DNA of 37,297 nucleotides. It comes from Nocardioides sp. (GTDB lineage Bacteria > Actinomycetota > Actinomycetes > Propionibacteriales > Nocardioidaceae). The notes below the pieces were generated by a model. It did not search any database, had not been told where the DNA came from, and saw nothing but the letters and a program-made list of their open reading frames with translations. Below are positions 15,939 to 23,719 of this stretch, in pieces. How positions within the stretch are numbered: position 1 is the stretch's first letter; each line of letters opens with the position of its first letter. The stretch is from NCBI GenBank assembly GCA_025966445.1, contig JAICRP010000003.1, forward strand, positions 1 to 37,297, written 5' to 3'. The position numbers were made by a program, and so were the translations under genes.

Positions 15939-17963
15939 ATGGCGCGCATGGGCCAGACGACCACCGTCCCGACCGTGAGGGCCGCCGACGGGGCCGTCGT
16001 TCGTCGTCTGGTCCTGGGCAGCGCGCTCATGCTGTTCCTCGAGCTGGCGCTCATCCGCTGGCTCGGCTCGAACATCGTGCACCTGTCCTACTTCTCGAAC
16101 TTCGTGCTCCTCGGCTCGTTCCTCGGCATCGGGATCGGCTTTCTCGTCAGCCGGCGCAGCTGGTCCCTGATCCCGGCGGCGCCGGTGCTGCTGGCCCTGC
16201 TGGTGTTCGGCGTGCGGCAGTGGCCGGTGTCGCTCGACCGCACCGGCTCCGACGTCATCTACTTCACCTCGCTCCAGGCGACCGGCCCGCCGGCGTGGCT
16301 GGTCCTGCCCGTGGTGTTCGTCGTGGTGGCACTCGTGCTCGCGGGTCCCGCCGAGATCGTCGGCCGGTGCTTCCCGGGCCTGCCGCCGCTGACCGCCTAC
16401 CGCTGGGACCTGATCGGCTCGCTCGTCGGCATCGGTGGCTTCACGGTGCTCTCGTTCCTCTGGGCGCCCCCCGTCGTCTGGGGGATCATCGTGGCCCTCG
16501 CCTTCGTCGTGCTCGTGCCGAACCTCAAGCGGGTGCTGGCGATCGCGGCCGGCACGCTGATCGTGGGCGTGCTGCTCGTGGAGACGATGGCTCCCGGCAC
16601 CAGCTGGTCGCCGTACTACAAGATCACGACCGAGGACGTCGTCCCCGGCAACCCCGACTTCGTCGACATCTCGGTCAACGGCGTCCCGCACCAGCTGATG
16701 GCACCGGCGCAGTGGAAGCTCGAGCAGGGCGAGCAGCAGTACGCCACGCCGTACCTGCGGATCAAGGACAACTCCCTCGACGACGTGCTGATCGTGGGCG
16801 CGGGCTCGGGCTCCGACGTGGCCATCGCGCTGTCCAAGGGTGCCACCCACATCGACGCCGTCGACATCGACCCGCGGATCATGCAGATCGGCGTCGAGCG
16901 CAACCCCGACCGGGCCTACCAGAACCCGCGAGTGACCCGGCACGTCAACGACGGGCGGGCGTTCCTGACCGGCACCGACAAGAAGTACGACCTGATCCTC
17001 TTCGCGCTGCCCGACTCGCTGACGCTCGTCAGCGGCGCCTCGCAGATCCGCCTCGAGTCGTTCCTGTTCACCGACCGGGCGATCGAGGAGGCCCGCGACC
17101 ACCTCAAGCCCGACGGTGCGTTCGCGATGTACAACTACTACCGCGAGGTGTGGCTGATCGACCGGCTGGCGGGCACCGCCTCCGACGTCTTCGACCACAC
17201 GCCGTGCGTGGACACCTTCGCCGGCGCCCAGGCCGTCGTCACGGTCGCCGTCGACCCGGCCAACCAGCAGTGCGAGACGACGTACCAGCCCTCGGGCGCG
17301 GTGATCGCGCCGGCCACCGACGACCGCCCGTTCCTCTACTTCAAGGGCGACGGCTTCCCGAGCCTCTACCTCTGGGCGATCGGGGGGATCCTGCTCGTCT
17401 CCGTGATCGCGCTGCGCGCGCTCGGCGGGACGTTCCGGTCCATGCGGCCCTACGCCGACCTGTTCTTCATGGGCGCCGCGTTCCTGCTCCTGGAGACCAA
17501 GAACGTCGCGACGTTCGCGATGCTGTTCGGCACCACCTGGCTGGTGAACGCCCTGGTGTTCGCCGGCGTGCTGGTGATCGTGCTGGCCGCCGTCGAGACG
17601 GAGAGACGGGTTCGCACGCCACCCCTCGCGGTGGTCTTCGCCGGGATCGCGCTGTCCTTGGCGGTGGCGTACCTCGTCCGGCCCGACTGGCTGCTGCCCC
17701 TGCCGTTCGTCCCCCGACTCGTGGTCGCGGTGCTGCTGGCGTTCATGCCGATCTACCTGGCCAACATCGCGTTCGCCAAGAGGTTCAAGGAGGCCGCCGA
17801 CTCGCAGGCCGCGTTCGCGATCAACATCATGGGGGCGATCGTCGGAGGCTGCCTCGAGTACGCCGCGCTGCTGACCGGGTACGGGAACCTGCTCATCGTC
17901 GTGGGCGTGATCTATGGGCTGGCGTTCACGTTGAAGCCGGGGACCTCAGCGGTGCACGCGTAG
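15939..17963 (+). CDS. Polytopic membrane protein with spermidine-synthase-like methyltransferase-fold domain
   Basis: 674 residues. About six hydrophobic helices at residues 20-215 (for example LMLFLELALIRWLG, NFVLLGSFLGIGIGFLVS) are followed by a soluble Rossmann domain at about 270-440 and another six or so helices to the end. The soluble part has the nucleotide-binding loop VLIVGAGSGSDVAIALSKG, the acidic turn IDAVDIDPRIMQIG and NDGRAFL, as in spermidine synthases. Where aminopropyltransferases usually have a DSTDP-type motif, this protein has FALPDSLTL, so normal spermidine synthesis is doubtful. Members of this fused membrane family are often annotated as spermidine synthase. Start at 15939 or 15948. 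Its last 18 bases overlap the convergent arginase gene. Confidence 0.85.
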   Translation: MARMGQTTTVPTVRAADGAVVRRLVLGSALMLFLELALIRWLGSNIVHLSYFSNFVLLGSFLGIGIGFLVSRRSWSLIPAAPVLLALLVFGVRQWPVSLDRTGSDVIYFTSLQATGPPAWLVLPVVFVVVALVLAGPAEIVGRCFPGLPPLTAYRWDLIGSLVGIGGFTVLSFLWAPPVVWGIIVALAFVVLVPNLKRVLAIAAGTLIVGVLLVETMAPGTSWSPYYKITTEDVVPGNPDFVDISVNGVPHQLMAPAQWKLEQGEQQYATPYLRIKDNSLDDVLIVGAGSGSDVAIALSKGATHIDAVDIDPRIMQIGVERNPDRAYQNPRVTRHVNDGRAFLTGTDKKYDLILFALPDSLTLVSGASQIRLESFLFTDRAIEEARDHLKPDGAFAMYNYYREVWLIDRLAGTASDVFDHTPCVDTFAGAQAVVTVAVDPANQQCETTYQPSGAVIAPATDDRPFLYFKGDGFPSLYLWAIGGILLVSVIALRALGGTFRSMRPYADLFFMGAAFLLLETKNVATFAMLFGTTWLVNALVFAGVLVIVLAAVETERRVRTPPLAVVFAGIALSLAVAYLVRPDWLLPLPFVPRLVVAVLLAFMPIYLANIAFAKRFKEAADSQAAFAINIMGAIVGGCLEYAALLTGYGNLLIVVGVIYGLAFTLKPGTSAVHA

Positions 17964-18860
17964 CAGGGTGCTCTTGCCGAAGAGGCTCTCGACCAGGTCC
18001 ACCGCGAGCCGTGCGGTCTCGCTCCGCACGTCGAGGGCCGGGTTGAGCTCGACGATGTCGAGGCTGCCCAGCCTGCCGGTGTCGGCGACCATCTCCATGC
18101 AGAGGTGGGCCTCGCGGTAGGTCGGTCCGCCGCGGACAGGGGTCCCGACCCCTGGAGCGATCGTGTCGTCGAGGAAGTCCAGGTCGAGGCTGACGTGCAC
18201 GTGCGTGTCGGGCTCGAGGTCGTCGAGCGCCATCCGCATCGCCTCGCGCACACCGACCTCGTCGAGGTACCGCATGTCGAAGACCTCGATGCGGTGCTCG
18301 TGCAGCAGGTGCTTCTCGCCCAGGTCGACGTCGCGCAGGCCGATCTGGCGGACGTCACCGGGGGCGATCGCAGGCACCGCACCCGACATCTCGACCAGCT
18401 CCGTCGGACCGTGGCCGGTCAGCACGGCCACGGGCATTCCGTGCATGTTGCCCGACGGCGTGATCGACGCGGTGTTGTAGTCCGCGTGGGCATCGAACCA
18501 CAGCAACCGCAGCGGCCGGCCCTGCTCGCGGCAGTGCCGGGCGACCGCGGCCACCGAGCCGATCGCGAGGCAGTGGTCACCGCCGAGCATGACCGGCATC
18601 GAGCCGGCCGACACCTCGGCGTACACCGCGTCGTGCACCGCCCGGTTCCAGGCGATCACCTCGGGCAGGTGCCGATAGCCATCGACCGGCGGCGCCATCG
18701 GGTTCGTCGGGCCGGTCAGGTCGCCGCGGTCGGTGACGGTCGCCCCGAACCTCTCCAGGGACTGCTGGATGCCGGCGAGGCGCAGGGCGCCGGGCCCGAG
18801 GCGGCAGCCCACGACGCTGGCGCCGACGTCGGTCGGGGCGCCGATGAGGCTGATGTCCAC
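17946..18860 (-). CDS. rocF: Arginase
   Basis: Ureohydrolase that cleaves L-arginine to ornithine and urea with a Mn2+ pair. With the GTG at 18860 the protein (VDISLIGAPTDVGAS) has 304 residues, a usual arginase length; an upstream TTG at 18896 would add 12 residues without family match. Metal motifs: MLGGDHCLAIGS (first His), LLWFDAHADYNT (Asp-x-His-x-Asp) and VSLDLDFLDDTIAPG (last two Asp). The substrate-loop SGNMHGMPVAVL is the arginase form of the motif. No good ribosome binding site; CAATCT about 10 nt upstream of the GTG could be a -10 box for a leaderless mRNA. It overlaps the convergent membrane protein gene by 18 bp. Confidence 0.9.
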   Translation of the reverse strand: MDISLIGAPTDVGASVVGCRLGPGALRLAGIQQSLERFGATVTDRGDLTGPTNPMAPPVDGYRHLPEVIAWNRAVHDAVYAEVSAGSMPVMLGGDHCLAIGSVAAVARHCREQGRPLRLLWFDAHADYNTASITPSGNMHGMPVAVLTGHGPTELVEMSGAVPAIAPGDVRQIGLRDVDLGEKHLLHEHRIEVFDMRYLDEVGVREAMRMALDDLEPDTHVHVSLDLDFLDDTIAPGVGTPVRGGPTYREAHLCMEMVADTGRLGSLDIVELNPALDVRSETARLAVDLVESLFGKSTLLRVHR

Positions 18861-18912
18861 GCTGCGCAGATTGTCAGGCAGGCCGCACGTGGGCAAGGAC
18901 TAGGGTGCCGCC

Positions 18913-19902
18913 GTGCTCAGGAGCGAGACCCACTGGCTCTGGGACAGCTGGATCGCCGACGACGGCGATGCGTACCACCTGTTCTACCTCCAGGCGCCGC
19001 GATCGCTCGGGGATGCCGGGCGACGTCACCTCAACGCGACGGTGGGCCACGCGGTGTCCACCGACCTGGTCTCGTGGGAGGTGCTCCCCGAGGCCCTCGG
19101 CCCGACGCCGGGGTCGTGGGACGACCTGTCGATCTGGACCGGCTCGACGGTGCTCGGCGACGACGGCGTGTGGCGGACGTTCTACACGGCGACCAGCACC
19201 CGCGGGTACGGCGTGAGGGACCAACGCGTCGGCCTCGCCGAGTCCGACGACCTGGTCACCTGGCGCAAGGTCGGTACCTCACCGCTGCTGGTGGCCGACC
19301 CGCGCTGGTACCAGACCCTCCCCGAGGACGTCACCGCCAGCGAGACCTGGCGCGACCCCCAGGTCTTCCGTGACCCCGACGGCGACGGCTGGCACATGCT
19401 CGTCACCGCCCGCTCCCTCACCCACGGGCCCCACGACGACGGCGTCCTCGCCCACGCGCGCTCCCACGACCTCCGGCACTGGGAGCTCGGGCCGCCGGTG
19501 TGCGACGCCGGGTTCGGCTTCGGCCAGCTCGAGGTGGCCCAGGTCAAGCAGGTCGAGGGCCGCTGGGTGCTGGTGTTCACCTGCCATCCGCAGGAGATGA
19601 CGGCCGAACGCCGCGCGGCCACCGGCGACTACTGCACCTGGTCGGTCCCGGGTACGTCGGCGACGGGTCCGTGGGACGTCGGCCTCGCCCGCCCCTTCAC
19701 CGCCGAGCCCGACCTCTTCGCCGCGCCCCTCGTCCAGCGCCGCGACGGGACGTGGGCGCTGGTCGGGTTCCTCAACACCGAGCCGAAGGGCGCGCTGAAC
19801 TTCCACATCACCGACCCCATCCCGGTCGGGTTGGACGAGCACGGGACGTTGAGGGCGGACAACGTCATACGTTCTGGTCGCCCTGGCGACCCGTTCGTAT
19901 GA
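18913..19902 (+). CDS. Beta-fructosidase-like five-bladed propeller glycoside hydrolase
   Basis: 329 residues from the GTG at 18913. The fold pattern matches GH32/GH43-type propellers: HWLWDSWIADDGDAYHLFYL at the start (nucleophile-region Asp), SIWTGSTVLGDDGVWRTFYT, ETWRDPQVFRDPDGDGWHML (the conserved RDP) and LEVAQVKQVEGRWVLVFTCH in the position of the acid/base Glu. No signal peptide, so it acts in the cytoplasm, probably on a short fructoside or related sugar. The last about 14 residues (DNVIRSGRPGDPFV) and the stop codon are encoded by a large palindrome (19862-19905), so the natural C-terminus has been replaced or extended by repeat DNA. Divergent from arginase with 52 bp between. Confidence 0.75.
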   Translation: MLRSETHWLWDSWIADDGDAYHLFYLQAPRSLGDAGRRHLNATVGHAVSTDLVSWEVLPEALGPTPGSWDDLSIWTGSTVLGDDGVWRTFYTATSTRGYGVRDQRVGLAESDDLVTWRKVGTSPLLVADPRWYQTLPEDVTASETWRDPQVFRDPDGDGWHMLVTARSLTHGPHDDGVLAHARSHDLRHWELGPPVCDAGFGFGQLEVAQVKQVEGRWVLVFTCHPQEMTAERRAATGDYCTWSVPGTSATGPWDVGLARPFTAEPDLFAAPLVQRRDGTWALVGFLNTEPKGALNFHITDPIPVGLDEHGTLRADNVIRSGRPGDPFV

Positions 19903-19905
19903 CGT
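19862..19905. terminator. Palindromic element, likely bidirectional terminator
   Basis: Outer arms ACGTCATACG (19862-19871) and CGTATGACGT (19896-19905), an unpaired 4-nt bulge on each side, then inner arms GGTCGCC and GGCGACC with a 2-nt loop. It lies between convergent genes ending at 19902 and 19921. The outer part shares the ACAACGTCA(T/G)ACG pattern with the palindrome at 37053-37116. The TGA of the glycosidase gene lies in the right arm. Confidence 0.7.
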
Positions 19906-19920
19906 CCCGGGGCACCTGGG

Positions 19921-20673
19921 TCAGCCACCACCCAGCAGGCGGTTGATCCGCTCGGCGGTCTCCGGGTCGGTGGTGACGACGCGACGCAGGCCGTGCGGGG
20001 TGCGGTGCCAGCCGGGCGGGACGACGGGTCGACCGACGAGGACGGGTCGGTCCGGGTCGGTGTTGTCGACGACGAGGTCGGCGGAGCGGACGGGGTCGAC
20101 GGCGTCGCGGTAGAGACGTTGGGCGTCGAGGTACCTGCGCTGGTCGTCGTGGCCGGGGTCCGCGGCGACGCCGTCGCGCGCGGCCATCCGGCGTACGCGC
20201 TCCTCGTCGCCCACCTCCAGCCACACGACCAGGTCCCAGCAGTCGCGGAGCTCCTCGCGCTGGGCGAAGACCGCGTCCACGACCAGGACGCCGTGGTCGG
20301 GCACGGCCAGCCGCGGCTCGTCGAGCAGGGCGTCGGTGGCGAGGTCGTGGTGGCGACAGCGGTACGCCGATCCGGGACCCTGGCACCACGGGTCCAGGAG
20401 CTCGCGGCGCAGCGCCCGGTAGTCGAACGACCGCGCCCAGACCGTCTCCCCGGTGCGACCGAGCTCGTGGCGGAAGGTTCGCGGGTGGTGGAAGTCGTCG
20501 ACCGTCGCGCGCACCGTCACCCGGCCGGTCCCGTCCAGGTGCCGGGACAGGTCGTCGGCGAACCACGTCTTCCCGGCTCCGTCACCGCCGTCGACGGCCA
20601 CGAGGAGAGGTCGGTCGAGGTCAGGCAGGGCGTCGGCGACGCGGGCGAGCGCCGCGAGCCGTTCGGGAGTCAC
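19921..20673 (-). CDS. Uridine kinase-like P-loop NTPase
   Basis: 250 residues from the GTG at 20673 (VTPERLAALARVADALPD), overlapping the preceding gene's stop by 4 bp. It has the Walker A motif VAVDGGDGAGKTWFADDL at about residue 25-40, the TVDDFHHPR motif that binds nucleoside in uridine kinases, and VPDHGVLVVDAVFAQREELR in the place of Walker B. The pattern fits the small actinobacterial uridine kinase-like family, which phosphorylates nucleosides or other hydroxyl substrates; the natural substrate is not certain. Cytoplasmic. Longer upstream reading in this frame runs through neighbouring genes and is not supported. Confidence 0.8.
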   Translation of the reverse strand: MTPERLAALARVADALPDLDRPLLVAVDGGDGAGKTWFADDLSRHLDGTGRVTVRATVDDFHHPRTFRHELGRTGETVWARSFDYRALRRELLDPWCQGPGSAYRCRHHDLATDALLDEPRLAVPDHGVLVVDAVFAQREELRDCWDLVVWLEVGDEERVRRMAARDGVAADPGHDDQRRYLDAQRLYRDAVDPVRSADLVVDNTDPDRPVLVGRPVVPPGWHRTPHGLRRVVTTDPETAERINRLLGGG

Positions 20674-21176
20674 CCGTCGGAGCCTCGCACGTGCGTGCCG
20701 CCCGGGGGCCGGCGCACCATGAAGTCCCACACCAGGCCGTGACCGACGAGCACCAGCAGGATCAGCAGGATCGCCTCGGCCTGGATCGGCAGGATGCCGA
20801 TCCCCTTGGCGATCTCCGGGTAGGCGCCGATGATCGCCACGGAGAGGTAGATCGCCAGGGTCGCGAAGTACTTCGCCCGTGGCTGCGGGTCGCTGGCCGC
20901 GCGCAGCACGCGCAGGATCCGCAAGGTCGAGAGGCACCCGACGATCGCGACGCCGACGAAGCTGACCCGCCAGATGGCCGGGGTCTCGGTGCCGCCCACC
21001 TGGGCGAAGAGCCCCATCAGGGCGGGCAGCAGGAAGGTCAGGTACACCCCGCCCACGGCCCGACGCTCGTCCTCGACGCCCACCCACGCGGTGTTCAGCT
21101 GGAGCACGTTCCACCAGAGTCCGAGCAGGGTGAAGCACGTCGCCGAGAACAACGCGTAGAACGTCGAGATGTCCAT
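20670..21176 (-). CDS. Hypothetical membrane protein, four or five segments
   Basis: 168 residues from the ATG at 21176. Hydrophobic segments: TFYALFSATCFTLLGLWWNV, VYLTFLLPALMGLFAQV, VSFVGVAIVGCLSTLRILRV, YFATLAIYLSVAIIGAYP and ILLILLVLVGHGLVWDFMV. The C-terminus is short and basic. No named domain recognised. Co-translated with the downstream kinase-like gene (GTGA overlap); 83 bp separate it from the divergent nucleotidyltransferase-like gene. Confidence 0.75.
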   Translation of the reverse strand: MDISTFYALFSATCFTLLGLWWNVLQLNTAWVGVEDERRAVGGVYLTFLLPALMGLFAQVGGTETPAIWRVSFVGVAIVGCLSTLRILRVLRAASDPQPRAKYFATLAIYLSVAIIGAYPEIAKGIGILPIQAEAILLILLVLVGHGLVWDFMVRRPPGGTHVRGSDG

Positions 21177-21259
21177 GGCTGGTCATCGTAGGGAGGGCCC
21201 GTCCCGATCGATCACCCGATTTCATGGCCGCGAGACCACCCGCCCACCAGGATGGGGGC

Positions 21260-22459
21260 ATGCACGAGAAGGAACGGTTCGTCCAACGCGGTGGTGTGTT
21301 CGGCCTCGACGACGTGGTCGGCGACTTCGACGCCTCCGGGGTCGAGGCCGTGCGGGGCATCGCGGACATGATCCGCACCCAGGCCCGCGAGTCGGTGCGG
21401 AGCGCGATGGCGCTGGCGGGCAGCGCGGCGCAGTCGAAGTTCCAGCTGTTCCCCGGCGACTGCGACTTCTTCGAGCGTGTGCACATCCAGGCACCCACCC
21501 GCGAGGACGCCGTCGAGATCCTGGCCGCGACCATGATCGAGTCCGTGGCGCGGACGTTCACCAACCCACACCTGCAGTTCGTCGAGATGAAGCTCGGTCT
21601 GTACCCCGCGGCGTACAGCCGCGAGCAGGAGCCGGTGTCGCAGGGCTCGCCCATCACCTGGGGCCTCGAGGAGATCGACGTACGGGTCGTGCGGGTCGTC
21701 GACGCCACCGGTGAGAGCCACCGGCTGCGGATGCACGAGGTCGCCATGGATCCCGGTTTCGTCAAGCTGGACTGGGTGTTCGCGGACCGTGACCGCGACC
21801 GGGTCGTGCCGGTCTCCAAGGTGATCGACGCGACCTGGGAGGCACCGGACGGGTCGATCGTGGCCCTCGACGGCGTGCTCGACAGCTTCTACCAGGAGGT
21901 CTACCTCGACCCCGAGAGCCAGATCGACGTGCAACGGCTCGTCCAGCACGTCTCGCCGGACGGCCTGGAGAACTACCTCGAGCAGATCGCGGGCGAGATC
22001 GCCCGGTACTCCACGGAGGGACACGAGAACTACGGCAAGGTCGCCAAGCGGCTCTACAACATCACCCGGATCCTGCGGCGCGACGCCGATGCGTCGTACC
22101 TGCGGCAGCTCTTCGACGACCCACCGGCCCGGCTCTACCAGGTCGGCGGAACCATGCACGCGCTCAGCGAAGCCATCCGCGCCGACCGGCTCGACCGCGA
22201 GACGATCGTCGCCCAGCTCGCGGCCCTCGAGGGCACCATCGCCGACTGCTACAGCGGTGAGGACCGCGAGGAGATCCTGGACCTGGTTCGACGGCTGCCC
22301 GAGATGGACGAGGACGAGCTGATCGCCGCGGCCGACCGGATCGCGGTGGCCTCCAACGTCCAGGTGAGCAGCTACTTCCAGCAGAAGATCGCCGAGTCCC
22401 CTGGCCTCACGTCCGTCTACGACCTCATCCTGAAGGAAGCGCCGGGCCACCAGCCGTGA
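21260..22459 (+). CDS. Putative Pol-beta-superfamily nucleotidyltransferase
   Basis: 399 residues from the ATG at 21260, preceded by a purine-rich AGGATGGGGG. I do not recognise a named family, but the catalytic pattern hG[GS]-x(9-13)-D-h-D is visible: LAGS at residues 52-55, 11 residues (AAQSKFQLFPG), then D67-C68-D69 followed by FFERV. A third acid is available as D171 in the beta-strand-like FVKLDWVF. A helical region with ENYGKVAKRLYNITRILRR (about 256-274) resembles the helix that follows the catalytic core in nucleotidyltransferases. Such enzymes transfer NMP to RNA, protein or a small molecule. Its stop overlaps the exonuclease start by 4 bp. It could instead be an inactive homologue or an unrelated fold; the motif match is by eye only. 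Confidence 0.55.
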   Translation: MHEKERFVQRGGVFGLDDVVGDFDASGVEAVRGIADMIRTQARESVRSAMALAGSAAQSKFQLFPGDCDFFERVHIQAPTREDAVEILAATMIESVARTFTNPHLQFVEMKLGLYPAAYSREQEPVSQGSPITWGLEEIDVRVVRVVDATGESHRLRMHEVAMDPGFVKLDWVFADRDRDRVVPVSKVIDATWEAPDGSIVALDGVLDSFYQEVYLDPESQIDVQRLVQHVSPDGLENYLEQIAGEIARYSTEGHENYGKVAKRLYNITRILRRDADASYLRQLFDDPPARLYQVGGTMHALSEAIRADRLDRETIVAQLAALEGTIADCYSGEDREEILDLVRRLPEMDEDELIAAADRIAVASNVQVSSYFQQKIAESPGLTSVYDLILKEAPGHQP

Positions 22460-23118
22460 CCACGACGTCCGAGGACGAGGCCCCCGACGAGCTCGAGACC
22501 CCGCCATCGGTCCGCGCGGACGCCTACATCTCCGCCGACATCGAGGCCGACGGCCCGATCCCGGGGCCGTACTCGATGCTCTCGCTCGGCATGTGCATCG
22601 CCGGGGAGCAGGACGCCTCCGGCACCTTCCGGCCCATCCAGCCGGAGTCGGCTCGCTTCTACCGCGAGCTCAAGCCGATCTCCGACCGCTTCGAGCAGGG
22701 CGCGCTCGACGCGATCGCGGGGAGCGGGATCGACCGCGAGCGACTGAAGACCGAGGGCGCCGACCCCGCGGACGCGATGACCGAGGCCGCCCGCTGGGTG
22801 CTGGACCTGGCCGCCGGCCGGCGGCCGGTCTTCGTCGGCTGGCCCATGGGCTACGACTGGATGTTCCTGACGTGGTACTTCCACTCGTTCTCCGAGATCG
22901 GCTCGCCCTTCTCGTTCGCCTCCGCCCTGGACATGAAGACGATGGTGTACGTCGGCACCCACCGCGTCCTGGACGAGCTCGGCAAGAGGCACCTGCCCGA
23001 CGAGGTGGTCCCCAAGCGACCGCACACGCACCACGCCCTCGACGACGCGATCGAGCAGGCCGAGCTGTTCCAGAACCTGCGTCGCTGGCGGATCCCCGCC
23101 TTCGACGACCTGCCCTGA
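22456..23118 (+). CDS. DEDDh-type 3'-5' exonuclease-like protein
   Basis: 220 residues from the GTG overlapping the upstream stop. RNase H-fold exonuclease motifs: Exo I as ADIEADGP (Asp28, Glu30), Exo II as FVGWPMGYDWMFLTWY (Asp134), and Exo III as THHALDDAIEQAELF (His192, Asp197), i.e. the full DEDDh set. The N-terminal about 20 residues are acidic and disordered. Members of this fold trim 3' ends of DNA or RNA (DnaQ, oligoribonuclease, RNase T). The insertion PIPGPYSMLSLGMCIAGEQ and FASALDMKTMVYV is shared with a group of uncharacterised actinobacterial exonucleases. Tight coupling to the nucleotidyltransferase-like gene suggests opposite actions on the same nucleic-acid end. Confidence 0.75.
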   Translation: MTTTSEDEAPDELETPPSVRADAYISADIEADGPIPGPYSMLSLGMCIAGEQDASGTFRPIQPESARFYRELKPISDRFEQGALDAIAGSGIDRERLKTEGADPADAMTEAARWVLDLAAGRRPVFVGWPMGYDWMFLTWYFHSFSEIGSPFSFASALDMKTMVYVGTHRVLDELGKRHLPDEVVPKRPHTHHALDDAIEQAELFQNLRRWRIPAFDDLP

Positions 23119-23170
23119 ACCCACCCTCGCGGGTGGTCACTCGTCGCCCGAACTCTGGTTCCGTGGAGCG

Positions 23171-23713
23171 ATGGGCACTGTTGGTTGGATCATCCTCATC
23201 GTCGTCATCGCCGTGATCGTCATCGGCGTCGCCGTCGCACTCATGGGCAACAAGCGCACCGCTGCCAAGCGTGAGGAGGCCGAGCGCCTGCGCACCGAGG
23301 CCGCCGAGCGCACCGCCAGCGTCGAGGCCTCGCGCCGCGAGGCCGACGAGCAGGCCGCTCGGGCAGAGGTCGCCCGCGCCGAGGCCGCGCGTGCCGAGGA
23401 GGCCGCCCTCCAGGCGAAGCAGGGTGTGCAGGTCGAGGAGGCTCGGGTCGAGGACCAGGTCCGTGCCGCCGACCGGGTCGACCCCGACGTCAACACGCGT
23501 TCGGACGACTACCGACCCGCCGCACCGACGTCGCCGGCCGCGGGGGCCACCACGACCGCGACCGACACCACGCACGACGACGACACGGTCACCGGTGAGA
23601 GCACCACCGTCGACCCCGAGTCGAGCAGGTGGGGCCGCCACACCGACGAGACGGCGACCGTCGACCCTGCGCACGAGCAGGAGACCGCACCGCGCCGCAC
23701 CGACCCGGCCTGA
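23171..23713 (+). CDS. Single-pass membrane protein with coiled coil
   Basis: 180 residues. An N-terminal membrane anchor (VGWIILIVVIAVIVIGVAVALMG, residues 4-26) is followed by a long charged helix rich in Ala, Glu and Arg (residues about 30-100) with repeated AARAEVARAEAARAEEA, then a disordered acidic Thr/Ser/Asp-rich tail. No catalytic domain. Such proteins are common and unassigned in high-GC actinobacteria. GGAG lies 5-8 nt before the ATG. It ends 6 bp before the convergent hutU. Confidence 0.8.
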   Translation: MGTVGWIILIVVIAVIVIGVAVALMGNKRTAAKREEAERLRTEAAERTASVEASRREADEQAARAEVARAEAARAEEAALQAKQGVQVEEARVEDQVRAADRVDPDVNTRSDDYRPAAPTSPAAGATTTATDTTHDDDTVTGESTTVDPESSRWGRHTDETATVDPAHEQETAPRRTDPA

Positions 23714-23719
23714 TCTGGA

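Noticed and set aside
20674-21819. Upstream extension of the uridine-kinase-like frame
   Set aside because: It crosses the membrane protein gene and the opposite-strand nucleotidyltransferase gene; the kinase start is supported by the GTGA overlap.
21260-23118. CBASS-type defence system with a CD-NTase
   Set aside because: There is no recognisable effector (phospholipase, membrane or nuclease effector with a nucleotide sensor) and no Cap2/Cap3; the exonuclease lacks a sensor domain.
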